From positions 1-64,000 of the forward strand of contig NZ_CABVPR010000029.1 of NCBI RefSeq assembly GCF_902499135.1: a DNA stretch of 64,000 nt, written 5' to 3'. How positions within the stretch are numbered: position 1 is the first letter of the stretch; each line of letters starts with the position of its first letter. The notes under the pieces were generated by a model. That model did no database searches. It saw only the letters and a program-made list of their open reading frames with translations, and had not been told where the DNA came from. A program made the position numbers and the translations under genes. Below are positions 8,084 to 16,418 of this stretch, one piece after another. This stretch comes from Burkholderia dolosa (GTDB lineage: Bacteria > Pseudomonadota > Gammaproteobacteria > Burkholderiales > Burkholderiaceae).

Positions 8084-9148
8084 TCAGCGACTCATTGCAT
8101 TGAGCAGGGTTTTCACGTCGAGCGGCCGGTTGCGCTCGCCGAGGAACTGGTCGACGAACGCGAGCAGCGTCGGCGACGACACCGGCACGCCGATCGCGAG
8201 CGCGTCCGTCAGGTCGTCGAACGTCGCGACGCGCAGCCTGAGCGGCGCGGTCGGATCGTCGTGCATCACGCGCTTGAGCGCGAGTTCGTCGCGATACAGC
8301 GCCGACACGGCATCCGCATTCAGCGCGTCGAGCGCGGCTTGCCAGTCCGGATAGATCCGCAGCTGCGCGGCAGGAAAGTCGCTGCGCGCGTAGTCCGCAT
8401 ACGCGGAGCCGGCGGCGACGCCGATCGTGCCGCGGTAGTCGCGCACGACCTCCGGCAGCGGACGCCCTTTCGCAAGCTGCGCGAAGCCGACGCGATTGAT
8501 CAGCAGCGCGCGCCGCAGCCGCACGTACGGCGTGCTGAAACGGATCGTCTGCGCGCGCGGCAACGTGCGCGACAGCTTGCTGATCGCGAGATCGGCGTGG
8601 CCGGTCGCGATCAGATGCACGACGTCGTCGAACGTGCGCGCGTCGCGGACGAACCGCACCCGCACACCGAGCTTCGCGGCCAGCTCCGCCGCGAGATCGA
8701 CGTCGACACCGGTCAACGTGCCGTTGCGCGACATGAAGAACGGCGGCTGGTCGACGCCGAGCACCGCGACGATCAGCGTGCCGCGCGTCGCGATGCGCGC
8801 GAATTCCGGCGCGAGCAGCCGGCCGTCGGGCATCTGTACGAGCGCGGTCGGCGCGGTCGCGGGAACCGCAGCGGAGACGGCGGTCGCAGCCGCGAGCGCG
8901 CCGGACGTTGCAGCCGCGGCCGCCGTGCCGGTCGATGCGTGCGCACCGATCTGCGAGGCCGGGGCCGATGCCGATGCCGAAGCCGCGGGCCACGATGCGA
9001 CGAACAGAACGCACGTCGCGAACGCGACGAACGCCGGACCGGCCGCGCCGTGCGAACGATCCGTGCGGCGCGTGTGGCGAGTAGCCGACGGCGTGCGAGC
9101 GAACCACGCAGAACACACGCCGGCAATGCGTGCAGAAAGAAGTTTCAT
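8084..9148 (-). CDS. Periplasmic amino acid-binding protein (family 3 solute-binding)
   Basis: About 354 residues from the ATG at 9148 (MKLLSARIAGV). After a hydrophobic N-terminal segment (about 38-55) comes an Ala/Ser-rich linker to about residue 100, then a type II periplasmic binding domain: RGTLIVAVLGVDQPPFF, TGVDVDLAAELAAKLG, LIATGHADLAISKL and FSTPYVR are SBP family 3 blocks. It heads the symporter-racemase operon. No ABC permease or ATPase accompanies it, so it may borrow one or act as a sensor. The long linker could mean envelope anchoring. Confidence 0.85.
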   Translation of the reverse strand: MKLLSARIAGVCSAWFARTPSATRHTRRTDRSHGAAGPAFVAFATCVLFVASWPAASASASAPASQIGAHASTGTAAAAATSGALAAATAVSAAVPATAPTALVQMPDGRLLAPEFARIATRGTLIVAVLGVDQPPFFMSRNGTLTGVDVDLAAELAAKLGVRVRFVRDARTFDDVVHLIATGHADLAISKLSRTLPRAQTIRFSTPYVRLRRALLINRVGFAQLAKGRPLPEVVRDYRGTIGVAAGSAYADYARSDFPAAQLRIYPDWQAALDALNADAVSALYRDELALKRVMHDDPTAPLRLRVATFDDLTDALAIGVPVSSPTLLAFVDQFLGERNRPLDVKTLLNAMSR

Positions 9149-9467
9149 GGCGCAACGAGACGGTAGTGTCGAACGCCGGCACGGCGGTTCGTGCGAACGC
9201 GCGTGCCGGGCCATTGCGCGACGCGCGGCGCGGTCGAACCGCGCAACGCCTGCGCGCACCCACTGTCTCAGAAGCGACGACGGCGCGAAATCCGCCGGAT
9301 GCCCCGGAACGAACGGCACGGGCCGTGCGCGAGCCGTACGCGACCGACCGTCGCATGCGGATAGAAAATCCCGATGCCGCGGATTGAAACAAGCAATTTC
9401 ACAACATGCGGTTGAACCCGGATACTGCGAACACTCCACTCACCTCTGACGCAAAGGAAATCGCAAG
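9149..9467. other. Divergent promoter region between binding-protein gene and ahpC
   Basis: 319 bases with no coding potential. The right half holds an OxyR-like site and a -10 element for ahpC, annotated separately; the left half should carry the promoter of the leftward operon, which I could not pin down. Confidence 0.6.
9361..9397 (+). promoter_or_regulatory. Candidate OxyR-binding site upstream of ahpC
   Basis: Four tetramers at exact 7-base spacing match the OxyR pattern ATAG-N7-CTAT-N7-ATAG-N7-CTAT in 13 of 16 positions: ATAG at 9361, CGAT at 9372, ATTG at 9383 and CAAT at 9394. It ends just before where the -35 region of ahpC would be, with a -10-like GATACT at 9421-9426 and the ahpC start at 9468. 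OxyR activation of ahpC under peroxide stress is well established in proteobacteria. Confidence 0.6.
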
Positions 9468-10031
9468 ATGCCGATCATCAACACCCAAATCAAACCGTTC
9501 AAGGCAACCGCATACCACAACGGCGAGTTCGTGCCCGTGTCCGACGAGAACTTCAAGGGCAAGTGGTCCGTCGTCGTGTTCTACCCGGCCGACTTCACGT
9601 TCGTCTGCCCGACCGAGCTGGGCGACCTCGCCGACCGCTACGCGGAATTCCAGAAGCTGGGTGTCGAAATCTACGCCGTGTCGACCGACACGCATTTCAC
9701 GCACAAGGCATGGCACGACACGTCGGACACGATCGGCAAGATCAAGTACCCGATGATCGGCGACCCGACGCTGACGCTGTCGCGCAACTTCGACGTGCTG
9801 ATCGAGGAAGAAGGGATGGCGCTGCGCGGCACGTTCGTGATCAACCCGGAAGGCGAGATCAAGCTGTGCGAGATCCACGACAACGGAATCGGCCGCGACG
9901 CAGGCGAACTGCTGCGCAAGGTGCAGGCCGCGCAATACATCGCCGCGCATCCGGGCGAAGTGTGCCCGGCCAAGTGGACGCCGGGCGCGGAAACGCTGAC
10001 CCCGTCGCTCGACCTGATCGGCAAGATCTGA
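9468..10031 (+). CDS. ahpC: Alkyl hydroperoxide reductase subunit C (typical 2-Cys peroxiredoxin)
   Basis: 187 residues, full length. Reduces hydrogen peroxide, organic peroxides and peroxynitrite in the cytoplasm. The peroxidatic cysteine lies in [10 protein letters not shown] (about C47) and the resolving cysteine in GEVCPAKW (about C166). The start follows AAAGGAAATCGCAAG. It is recharged by AhpF, encoded 118 bp downstream. An OxyR-like site upstream explains likely peroxide induction, and a strong stem-loop after the stop may keep its message more abundant than that of ahpF. Confidence 0.98.
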   Translation: MPIINTQIKPFKATAYHNGEFVPVSDENFKGKWSVVVFYPADFTFVCPTELGDLADRYAEFQKLGVEIYAVSTDTHFTHKAWHDTSDTIGKIKYPMIGDPTLTLSRNFDVLIEEEGMALRGTFVINPEGEIKLCEIHDNGIGRDAGELLRKVQAAQYIAAHPGEVCPAKWTPGAETLTPSLDLIGKI

Positions 10032-10067
10032 CGATCGCGTCCGTGCACGTCCGACGACGTGCGCGAT

Positions 10068-10093
10068 GCGGGCCGCCGCATCGGGCGGCCCGC
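10068..10093 (+). promoter_or_regulatory. Strong stem-loop in the ahpC-ahpF gap
   Basis: Perfect 10-bp arms GCGGGCCGCC (10068-10077) and GGCGGCCCGC (10084-10093) around a 6-base loop. Only a pyrimidine-rich CCTCTCTTCC follows, not a T run, so it is more likely a partial terminator or 3' mRNA stabiliser than a full stop. Confidence 0.5.
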
Positions 10094-10149
10094 CCTCTCT
10101 TCCGGCACGACGTGCCCGACCCGCCTCACTCATACGGAACCGAAACGCC

Positions 10150-11748
10150 ATGCTCGACGCCAATCTCAAGACCCAACTGAAAGCGTACCTCGAGAAGATC
10201 ACGCGCCCGATCGAACTCGTCGCGTCGCTCGACGACAGCGCGAAATCGCAGGAACTGCTCGCGCTGCTGAACGAGATTGCGTCGCTGACCGCCCACGTGC
10301 GCGTCGTCGAGCGCCGCGGCGACGCCGAGCGCAAGCCGTCGTTCACGATCGGCGAGCCCGGCAAGCCGGCCGGCATCCGCTTCGCGGGCATTCCGATGGG
10401 CCATGAATTCACGTCGCTCGTGCTCGCGCTGCTGCAGACCGGCGGCCATCCGATCAAGCTCGACGACGACGTGATCGAACAGATCCGCGCGCTCGACGGC
10501 GACTATGCGTTCGAGACGTATTTCTCGCTGTCGTGCCAGAACTGCCCGGAAGTCGTGCAGGCGCTGAACGTGATGTCGCTGATCAACCCGCGCATCCGCC
10601 ACGTCGCGATCGACGGCGCGCTGTTCCAGGACGAAGTCGATGCGCGCCAGATCATGGCCGTGCCGACGATGTTCCTGAACGGCGAATCGTTCGGCCAGGG
10701 CCGCAGCAGCGTGAAGGAAATCCTCGCGAAGCTCGATACCGGCGCCGGCGCGCGCGCCGCGAAGTCGCTCGAGAACAAGCCGGTGTTCGACACGCTGATC
10801 GTCGGCGGCGGGCCGGCCGGCGCGGCGGCGGCGATCTACTCGGCGCGCAAGGGCATCGTGACGGGCGTCGTCGCCGAGCGTTTCGGCGGCCAGGTGCTCG
10901 ACACGATGGCGATCGAGAACTTCGTGTCGGTGCAGGAAACCGAAGGGCCGAAATTCGCGACCGCGCTCGAGCAGCACGTGAAGCAGTACGACGTCGACAT
11001 CATGGACGTGCAGCGCGCCGACGCGCTGATTCCGGGCGACGTGCACCAGATCCGCCTCGCGAACGGCGCGGTGCTGAAGGCGAAGACGATCATCCTCGCG
11101 ACCGGCGCGCGCTGGCGCGAAATCAACGTGCCGGGCGAGCGCGAATACCGTAACCGCGGCGTCGCGTACTGCCCGCACTGCGACGGCCCGCTGTTCAAGG
11201 GCAAGCGTGTCGCGGTGGTCGGCGGCGGCAACTCGGGCGTCGAGGCGGCGATCGATCTCGCCGGCATCGTGAAGGAAGTCACGCTGCTCGAATACGGCGC
11301 GCAGCTGCGCGCGGACGAAGTGCTGCAGCGCAAGCTGCGCAGCCTGCCGAACGTGACGATCGTCACGCACGCGCAGACCACCGAGCTGACCGGCGACGGC
11401 AGCAAGCTGAACGGGCTCGTCTACAAGGATCTGCGCTCGGGCGACGTGAACCGCATCGATCTCGAAGGTGTGTTCGTGCAGATCGGCCTCGTGCCGAATA
11501 CCGAATGGCTGAAAGGCACGGTCGAGCTGTCGAAGCACGGCGAGATCGTCGTCGATGCACGCGGCGCGACGTCGGTGCCGGGCGTGTTCGCCGCCGGCGA
11601 CGTGACGACGGTGCCGTTCAAGCAGATCGTGATCGCGGTCGGCGAAGGTGCGAAGGCATCGCTCGGCGCGTTCGATCACCTGATCCGGCAGGATGCGACG
11701 CCGGCGGCGGCCGCGCAGCCGCAGGCCGAGGAAGCGCTCGCCGCGTAA
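10150..11748 (+). CDS. ahpF: Alkyl hydroperoxide reductase subunit F (flavoprotein disulfide reductase)
   Basis: 532 residues. AhpF passes electrons from NADH through FAD and two redox disulfides to AhpC. The N-terminal tandem thioredoxin-like domain (to about 200) has the CxxC in SCQNCPEV. The FAD motif is [18 protein letters not shown], the second CxxC is YCPHCDGP, and the NADH motif is [12 protein letters not shown]. The ATG at 10150 gives the standard [16 protein letters not shown] start. It lies 118 bp after ahpC, with a stem-loop between, and ends before a clear terminator. Confidence 0.98.
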   Translation: MLDANLKTQLKAYLEKITRPIELVASLDDSAKSQELLALLNEIASLTAHVRVVERRGDAERKPSFTIGEPGKPAGIRFAGIPMGHEFTSLVLALLQTGGHPIKLDDDVIEQIRALDGDYAFETYFSLSCQNCPEVVQALNVMSLINPRIRHVAIDGALFQDEVDARQIMAVPTMFLNGESFGQGRSSVKEILAKLDTGAGARAAKSLENKPVFDTLIVGGGPAGAAAAIYSARKGIVTGVVAERFGGQVLDTMAIENFVSVQETEGPKFATALEQHVKQYDVDIMDVQRADALIPGDVHQIRLANGAVLKAKTIILATGARWREINVPGEREYRNRGVAYCPHCDGPLFKGKRVAVVGGGNSGVEAAIDLAGIVKEVTLLEYGAQLRADEVLQRKLRSLPNVTIVTHAQTTELTGDGSKLNGLVYKDLRSGDVNRIDLEGVFVQIGLVPNTEWLKGTVELSKHGEIVVDARGATSVPGVFAAGDVTTVPFKQIVIAVGEGAKASLGAFDHLIRQDATPAAAAQPQAEEALAA

Positions 11749-11772
11749 CGCGCGACAACGATTGTCTCTCTT

Positions 11773-11809
11773 GACCCCGCATGCCTGGTCGGCGTGCGGG
11801 GTCCTTTTT
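11773..11809 (+). terminator. Rho-independent terminator of ahpCF
   Basis: Arms of 13 bases with one mismatch (GACCCCGCATGCC at 11773-11785 and GGCGTGCGGGGTC at 11791-11803) enclose a 5-base loop and are followed by CTTTTT. It closes the ahp unit and stands just outside the foreign islet. Confidence 0.9.
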
Positions 11810-11895
11810 CGTCATGCGATCGATAACAGTCCGCCGCGCATTCGTCCCGCGCAGATATCGGCATAGGTCGCCGATCGGCCGCACTCCACCGCGAA

Positions 11896-11922
11896 CATGT
11901 CAACGCTGCTCCACTTTCGCGC
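11896..11922. repeat. Left copy of a split direct repeat bounding the defence-like islet
   Basis: CATGTCAAC (11896-11904) and CTTTCGCGC (11914-11922) reappear in the same order and strand at 14008-14024, where they are fused and share one base; here 10 bases separate them. This copy covers the stop codon of the DUF4276 gene. Confidence 0.5.
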
Positions 11923-12499
11923 AAACATAGCCCATTTCGCCAACGATGCGTCGGAGGCCGTCTAGGAACACCTGAAAACTTCTGGATCGGTTGCCCTCCC
12001 CACGCAGAGTCGAAGCCATTAACCGGGCGCAAGATAGTTTTTGAAAAGTCGGAATCAAGCGCTTCAACTCAACCGATGGTTTCTGCCAAGAGTCCGGCTC
12101 CAAGAATTTTTTCCTCAATGCCGGTGTATCGACTCGGCAGTCAGGAAAAGCAGCCTCGAGAGCAACTAGATCACCGATATACCAACTCTCCAGCTCCTGA
12201 CACACCAACCGGATTAAGGTTTCCGGACGCCCGGCTTCACAACAACATTGCCTTATTCGCTCTTTCAGAGCGACACAATCCGTCGAATCATTATCTCTTA
12301 CAACAACAAAATGAACGCCTGGTTCTCGCCAAGCCTTTAATTTTCGCGGAATACTTCTATCAAGATCCGTCTTCCCTTCGTGGGGTACGCATTGAAAATG
12401 CTCTTGCACTCTCAGACCGGGAAATAGTCTCGGTATCAGATCATCAAGCAGAGCTTTCATTGATGGCTCTTCCACCAAAAAGATAATTCGCCCCCTCAC
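11900..12499 (-). CDS. DUF4276-family protein with TOPRIM-like motifs, putative nuclease
   Basis: 199 residues. The N-terminal IIFLVEEPSMKALL places conserved glutamates (E10/E11) after a hydrophobic strand, and HFVVVRDNDSTD puts a D-x-D (D69, D71) after the next strand; this Glu plus DxD pattern is that of TOPRIM nuclease folds. A third block, CQELESWYIGD (100-110), is typical of DUF4276. The ATG overlaps the stop of the ATPase gene (ATGA, 12496-12499), so the two are coupled. By analogy with PARIS, AbiL and OLD-type pairs it would be the effector that cuts DNA or RNA when its ATPase partner senses infection. The family tie to DUF4276 is firm; nuclease activity is inference. Confidence 0.85.
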   Translation of the reverse strand: MRGRIIFLVEEPSMKALLDDLIPRLFPGLRVQEHFQCVPHEGKTDLDRSIPRKLKAWREPGVHFVVVRDNDSTDCVALKERIRQCCCEAGRPETLIRLVCQELESWYIGDLVALEAAFPDCRVDTPALRKKFLEPDSWQKPSVELKRLIPTFQKLSCARLMASTLRGEGNRSRSFQVFLDGLRRIVGEMGYVCAKVEQR

Positions 12500-13683
12500 C
12501 GATTTACGCCCTCAAAAAGACCCTGTTTCCAAAGATATCCCGGGAGATCACCCGCCTCAAACAGCGATCGCAAATTTTCGGAATCGTCAGCTCGTGAAAT
12601 CGATGTAAATCCATCGACTTTTCGAAGACAATAGATCTCATCGAGAGATAGCGCATTTAAGAAGTCGGGCGAGTGCGTTGATATAAAAACCTGGCCACCA
12701 CGCTGCGCATAGTCTCGAAACTCCTCGGCAAGCTCGGGCAGCAATTCGGGATACAGCTGATTTTCCGGCTCCTCTACAGCCAATAACGGATAAGGCTTGG
12801 GATCATTCAACAGAATCAGATATGCAAACATCTTGATCGTTCCATCAGAAACGTAACGTGCTATGAATGGGTCTTTGAAACTTCCGTCTTGAAAGCGAAG
12901 AACAAGCCGTCCATCCTCTGTTGGTTTTGCTTCGACCACAGCGACACCAGGCACTCTGTGCTTCATCGCGGCAAGGACCCTGTCGAAGCATGATCGATGA
13001 TGCTCGAACAGATAATTTGCGACGAGAGGCAAGTTGTCTCCTCGCGTAGAAAGGTGCTCGGCATATCCTTCTTCCTGGCTCGGGCGTGCGTCGGAAACAT
13101 GAAAATCGGAAATATGCCAATTTTCGATCATCATTCTGAATGCGCTGGCCGCCTTGAACCGTTCGAATTGGCCCAATCCCTTGATTGCCAGAATGTCCGG
13201 CGCATCGAGCTCCTGCTCCTCCCGATTCAAGGCCTCGTCGGCCTTGGAGAAATCCTCTTCATTCGTAATTGCATAGCCCCGCCCATACGAGAAATCGAGA
13301 AATCGAAAAGGCGCACCATAACTACCTCTTTTGTAGCGCAATATTTCACGCGCCACTACAGCACGCCCGGTTTTATCCGGCTCAATTTTTAAAACATAAG
13401 TAACCAGTCGTTCGTGACCAGTAATCTCGAGCCTAAACTGCAACGTCAGTTCAATAGCCTCCTTTTCGCCTCCGCGACTTGCCAGCTCTCGATAACCTCC
13501 GCGCTTCGTAACAGCTTTCGCAACATTCATCGCGAGCGCGTCTTTAAGGAAAGAAAATACGTCAAACAGCGTAGATTTTCCCGTACCATTTGCCCCGACG
13601 AGCACGCATAATCGCGGGATACGAGAAATTTTGGCATCTTTGAACAATCTGAAATTCTTTATCTCAATCGACTCTATTTGCAT
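12496..13683 (-). CDS. OLD/ABC-type AAA ATPase (AAA_21-like), putative defence sensor
   Basis: 395 residues. It starts MQIESIEIKNFRLFKDA, the usual opening of RecF/OLD-like ATPases. The Walker A is GANGTGKST (about 30-38), the ABC signature region is YVSDGTIKMFAYL (about 278-290), the Walker B is LLAVEEPENQLYP (about 301-313) and the H-loop is ISTHSPDFLNAL. There is no nuclease domain of its own, unlike true OLD proteins; that role fits the overlapping DUF4276 gene. It follows the HTH gene by 8 bp. Codon use is strikingly less GC-rich than the host's. Such ATPases serve as infection sensors in several two-gene abortive systems. The biochemical class is sure; a defence role is inferred. Confidence 0.9.
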   Translation of the reverse strand: MQIESIEIKNFRLFKDAKISRIPRLCVLVGANGTGKSTLFDVFSFLKDALAMNVAKAVTKRGGYRELASRGGEKEAIELTLQFRLEITGHERLVTYVLKIEPDKTGRAVVAREILRYKRGSYGAPFRFLDFSYGRGYAITNEEDFSKADEALNREEQELDAPDILAIKGLGQFERFKAASAFRMMIENWHISDFHVSDARPSQEEGYAEHLSTRGDNLPLVANYLFEHHRSCFDRVLAAMKHRVPGVAVVEAKPTEDGRLVLRFQDGSFKDPFIARYVSDGTIKMFAYLILLNDPKPYPLLAVEEPENQLYPELLPELAEEFRDYAQRGGQVFISTHSPDFLNALSLDEIYCLRKVDGFTSISRADDSENLRSLFEAGDLPGYLWKQGLFEGVNR

Positions 13684-13691
13684 GCCTTACC

Positions 13692-13967
13692 TCATTTCAC
13701 TAGAGCATCGCTCTTCAGCGATTCGTTATTTTCCGGACCATGCGGTCCCAAGAACCGCCCGATCGTTTGTCGCGCGCGTTCGACCACCCTCTCGGGACAT
13801 CGACGTCGCCTCTTACTATCCGGCGACGCCAAATAAGCTTTCCAAGTCGACAGCGCTATCGGAAATGCCTGCCCATTATTGACCACTCGCAGAGCTTCCG
13901 TCTGCGTCAACCCCGACTGTTCAATCAACTTTCGCAGTTCCGTGTTGCTATCTGGTACCTCACTCAT
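13692..13967 (-). CDS. Small HTH-like regulator heading the ATPase/DUF4276 operon
   Basis: 91 residues. The segment TELRKLIEQSGLTQTEALRVVN looks like the first helices of a Cro/XRE-type helix-turn-helix, and STWKAYLASPDSKRRRRCPE adds a tryptophan-containing helix and basic patch, as in small regulators of mobile elements. The ATG at 13967 lies 13 bp from a 22-bp perfect palindrome, which is its obvious candidate operator. Only 8 bp separate its stop from the ATPase start, so it likely keeps the operon low until needed. I cannot name a characterised homologue. Confidence 0.72.
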   Translation of the reverse strand: MSEVPDSNTELRKLIEQSGLTQTEALRVVNNGQAFPIALSTWKAYLASPDSKRRRRCPERVVERARQTIGRFLGPHGPENNESLKSDALVK

Positions 13968-13980
13968 AGCTCATCAGGTA

Positions 13981-14002
13981 CTTGGTGCACATGTGCACCA
14001 AG
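13981..14002. promoter_or_regulatory. 22-bp perfect palindrome, candidate operator of the HTH regulator
   Basis: Each arm reads CTTGGTGCACA and the whole is an uninterrupted perfect dyad. On the minus strand an extended -10-like TGCTATTCT (14009-14001) runs into it and a consensus TTGACA lies at 14015-14010. A protein bound here would cover the transcription start and block the three-gene operon. Its small partner gene begins 13 bp downstream, which is the standard layout of an autoregulated repressor. Confidence 0.75.
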
Positions 14003-14007
14003 AATAG

Positions 14008-14024
14008 CATGTCAACTTTCGCGC
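14008..14024. repeat. Right copy of the split direct repeat bounding the islet
   Basis: CATGTCAAC runs straight into CTTTCGCGC (17 bases in all, one C shared). The same two blocks in the same order lie at 11896-11922. This copy holds the TTGACA promoter box of the leftward operon. Confidence 0.5.
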
Positions 14025-14422
14025 TGAAGTCGGCAGCAACGCTTTCTCATGGAAAATGGAATGGCGTCGCAGCGGGCTACATCGTGCACGTCGGACACTC
14101 GTGTCGGCTGCAACGACCGGAAAAACGGACGCCGGCGTGCACCGTACGCGCTTGCATGCCCGGCAATTTGCGCCGCGGCGTGTGACAACGCCGATCGATA
14201 TGGGATAGGACGGCACCGTAAACATGCCGCTGCGCGCCAACTGAGCTTCGATGGCGCGGACAAATGTCGGTCCGGCGCGTCCGTCAGCTAAACGAACCAA
14301 CTGCGCGATTCGCGAATGCGTGAGACTTCAAGCAGCGGCGACCGCCGCTGTTGACGCTTCCCTCTCATGCTGAAGGATCCAAATGGCGCAGGTGTGCCGA
14401 ATTTGCATGAGCAGGCCGATCA
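14025..14422. other. Non-coding stretch between the defence-like islet and the next gene
   Basis: About 400 bases at intermediate GC. No credible gene on either strand. Nothing else recognised. Confidence 0.5.
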
Positions 14423-15148
14423 CTATTCGGCCGCCTTACCGCTCGCCGATGCCGGCGGCGTGAAGCTGCTCGACTGCCGGACGAGCTGATCGGTCATCGC
14501 GGCGGCAACCGGATTCCCGCCGCGCGACGACACGCTGTGCGCGCCGTATCGATCGGCAGCGGCGCCGACCGGCATCTGCGGCGGCGGCAACGACGGATCG
14601 AGCTTCGCCGATTCCCTGACGAGCGCGGCCGTTTCCGGCGTTTCGGTTTTCGGCGCCGGATTCGCGAGCGCGTGCCGCTCGAGACCGTCGCGCTTGCGCG
14701 GCGCACGCTGCGTCGGTTCGGCGACTGCGGATCGCGCCGGCGCGGCGGCCTTCGGCGGGGTCGGATTCTGCGCATCGACCGTCACGACGTTGACGGTCGG
14801 CGCGTCGACGCGCTGCGCGGGTAGCGGCGCTGTCGCGGCGGGCGCGGGTGCGGCTGCCACGCGCGCAGCGGCCGGCGCGGGCTGCGGCGCGGCCGATTGC
14901 GGGATCGTCGGCTGCGGCGCGGCTTGCGCGTGCGCGGAAACCGCGGCGGCCGGTGCCGGCGGTGCGATCTGCCCTTGCGCGGCGTGATCGCCGTTCGCAG
15001 GGGCGTCGGCAACCGGCGCGGCCGATTCGCCGATGCCGGCTTCGGCGATTGCGCGGTGATCCGCGCGCAGCAGCATCAGGTAAGCGGAGCCGGCGGCAGC
15101 CACGATCACGCCGCCGGCGATCATCAGTTTCTTGCGGGTACGCGTCAT
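14423..15148 (-). CDS. Membrane-anchored Ala/Pro-rich hypothetical protein
   Basis: 241 residues. Residues 8-27 form one membrane segment after a basic start (MTRTRKKLMIAGGVIVAAAG), so the rest is periplasmic. The body is a long Ala/Pro-rich, probably disordered stretch (about 40-130), then a more complex C-terminal third with RDGLERHAL and AAADRYGAHSVSSRGG. The layout resembles envelope proteins that span the periplasm, such as accessory proteins of pili or secretion systems, but no motif identifies one. It stands alone next to lpxO. Confidence 0.65.
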   Translation of the reverse strand: MTRTRKKLMIAGGVIVAAAGSAYLMLLRADHRAIAEAGIGESAAPVADAPANGDHAAQGQIAPPAPAAAVSAHAQAAPQPTIPQSAAPQPAPAAARVAAAPAPAATAPLPAQRVDAPTVNVVTVDAQNPTPPKAAAPARSAVAEPTQRAPRKRDGLERHALANPAPKTETPETAALVRESAKLDPSLPPPQMPVGAAADRYGAHSVSSRGGNPVAAAMTDQLVRQSSSFTPPASASGKAAE

Positions 15149-15306
15149 GCTTGCTCAGCGAACTTTTCGACGTGAACGAACCATGATACGCGTCGGCCGC
15201 CGCTTATTCCCGCACGAATACATTTGGTTGCATTGACGCCCGCACATGCGTCCGCGCCGGCCGAATCCGTCTGACTTATCGCCGCGTCGGGCTGCGCCGC
15301 ACGCGG

Positions 15307-16206
15307 TCAGATCCAGAAAATCGCGACCGCGATCCCGCCGAACAACGCCCATTTGACGACGTAATACACGGTGCGATTCCACGCCTTCAGCCGCTTGCCC
15401 GCGCGCCGAATCGCATAAAGGTACTTGAACGCGCGATTGAGGCCGCCGGTGCGATCGCCGATCTCGTTCGGCGACGCGGCCGCGCGCATCAGCAACTGTC
15501 CGACCGCGTCGTTCACGCGCTGGGCCCAGCGATATTTCATCGGGCGCCGGATATCGCAGAACAGGATCACGCGGTCGCGGTCGGTACGATTCTCGGCCCA
15601 GTGCAGATAGGTCTCGTCGAACATCACCGCTTCGCCGTCGCGCCACGCGTACGGCTCGCCGTCGACGACGATCCGGCACGCGTCGTCGTTCGGCGTGTCG
15701 AGACCGAGGTGGTAGCGCAGCGAGCCCGCATACGGATCGCGATGCAGCCCGAGCTTGCCGCCCGGCGGCAGCTGCGCGAACATCGCGGCCTTGACCGACG
15801 GAATCCGCGACAGGATCTCGACGGAGCGCGGACACAGCGTCCGGGCGGACGGATGTGGCGCGTCGTACCACTTCAGATAGAAGCGCTTCCAGCCGTTGCG
15901 GAAAAACGAATTGAAGCCGATGTCGTTGTATTCGCCGGATGCCTTGATCCGGCTCGCGTCGCGCAATGCGAGCGCTTCGTCGCGGAACGTGCGCCACTCG
16001 CGCTGCAGCACCGCCAGTTCGGGAAAATGCCGCGGATCGAGAAACGGCGTGCTCGGCACCGACGAGAACGCGTACGAAAAACAGTTCAGCGGCGCGGTGA
16101 AGGTCGAATGATCGGACAGTTGCCGGAACAGCCCGTGCCGCACCCTGCCGCGTCGGTGCGTATACACGACGCATGCAACGAACACGATCAACAGGACCCA
16201 GCGCAT
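15307..16206 (-). CDS. lpxO: Lipid A 2-hydroxylase (aspartyl/asparaginyl beta-hydroxylase fold)
   Basis: 299 residues. LpxO is an inner-membrane Fe(II)/2-oxoglutarate dioxygenase that hydroxylates a secondary acyl chain of lipid A. The catalytic domain shows the iron motif HRDP (about 156-159) and a later histidine in YLHWAENRTDRDRVI, with the arginine that holds 2-oxoglutarate. Hydrophobic segments at residues 2-16 and at the extreme C-terminus (VVKWALFGGIAVAIFWI) match the membrane-bound family. Single gene with no partner in the window. Lipid A hydroxylation is known in Burkholderia and related genera. Confidence 0.9.
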   Translation of the reverse strand: MRWVLLIVFVACVVYTHRRGRVRHGLFRQLSDHSTFTAPLNCFSYAFSSVPSTPFLDPRHFPELAVLQREWRTFRDEALALRDASRIKASGEYNDIGFNSFFRNGWKRFYLKWYDAPHPSARTLCPRSVEILSRIPSVKAAMFAQLPPGGKLGLHRDPYAGSLRYHLGLDTPNDDACRIVVDGEPYAWRDGEAVMFDETYLHWAENRTDRDRVILFCDIRRPMKYRWAQRVNDAVGQLLMRAAASPNEIGDRTGGLNRAFKYLYAIRRAGKRLKAWNRTVYYVVKWALFGGIAVAIFWI

Positions 16207-16418
16207 TTCCGATTCTCCCGTCAGCGGCCTGCCGGAATTCTAAGTACGGGAGAAATTTTTTGCAGCGAACGTGCATGCCGACAAACGGGGCGCGGACGAC
16301 ACCGACTCTGCCGCCTGTCGCCGGAATGCGCGGCGGCGCGTCGAAACGGGCGCGCAACGGCCGGCCGTGCATTCTTTCCCGCAGGTACGAAGCCGCCACG
16401 CCGCCTGCGGGCACGCGA

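Noticed and set aside
6712-8103. Open frame of 463 codons opposite the symporter
   Set aside because: Shadow of a recognised membrane protein gene.
11900-12499. Toxin-antitoxin pair of the HTH gene with the DUF4276 gene
   Set aside because: The ATPase lies between and is coupled to DUF4276; sizes and motifs do not fit known toxin-antitoxin families.
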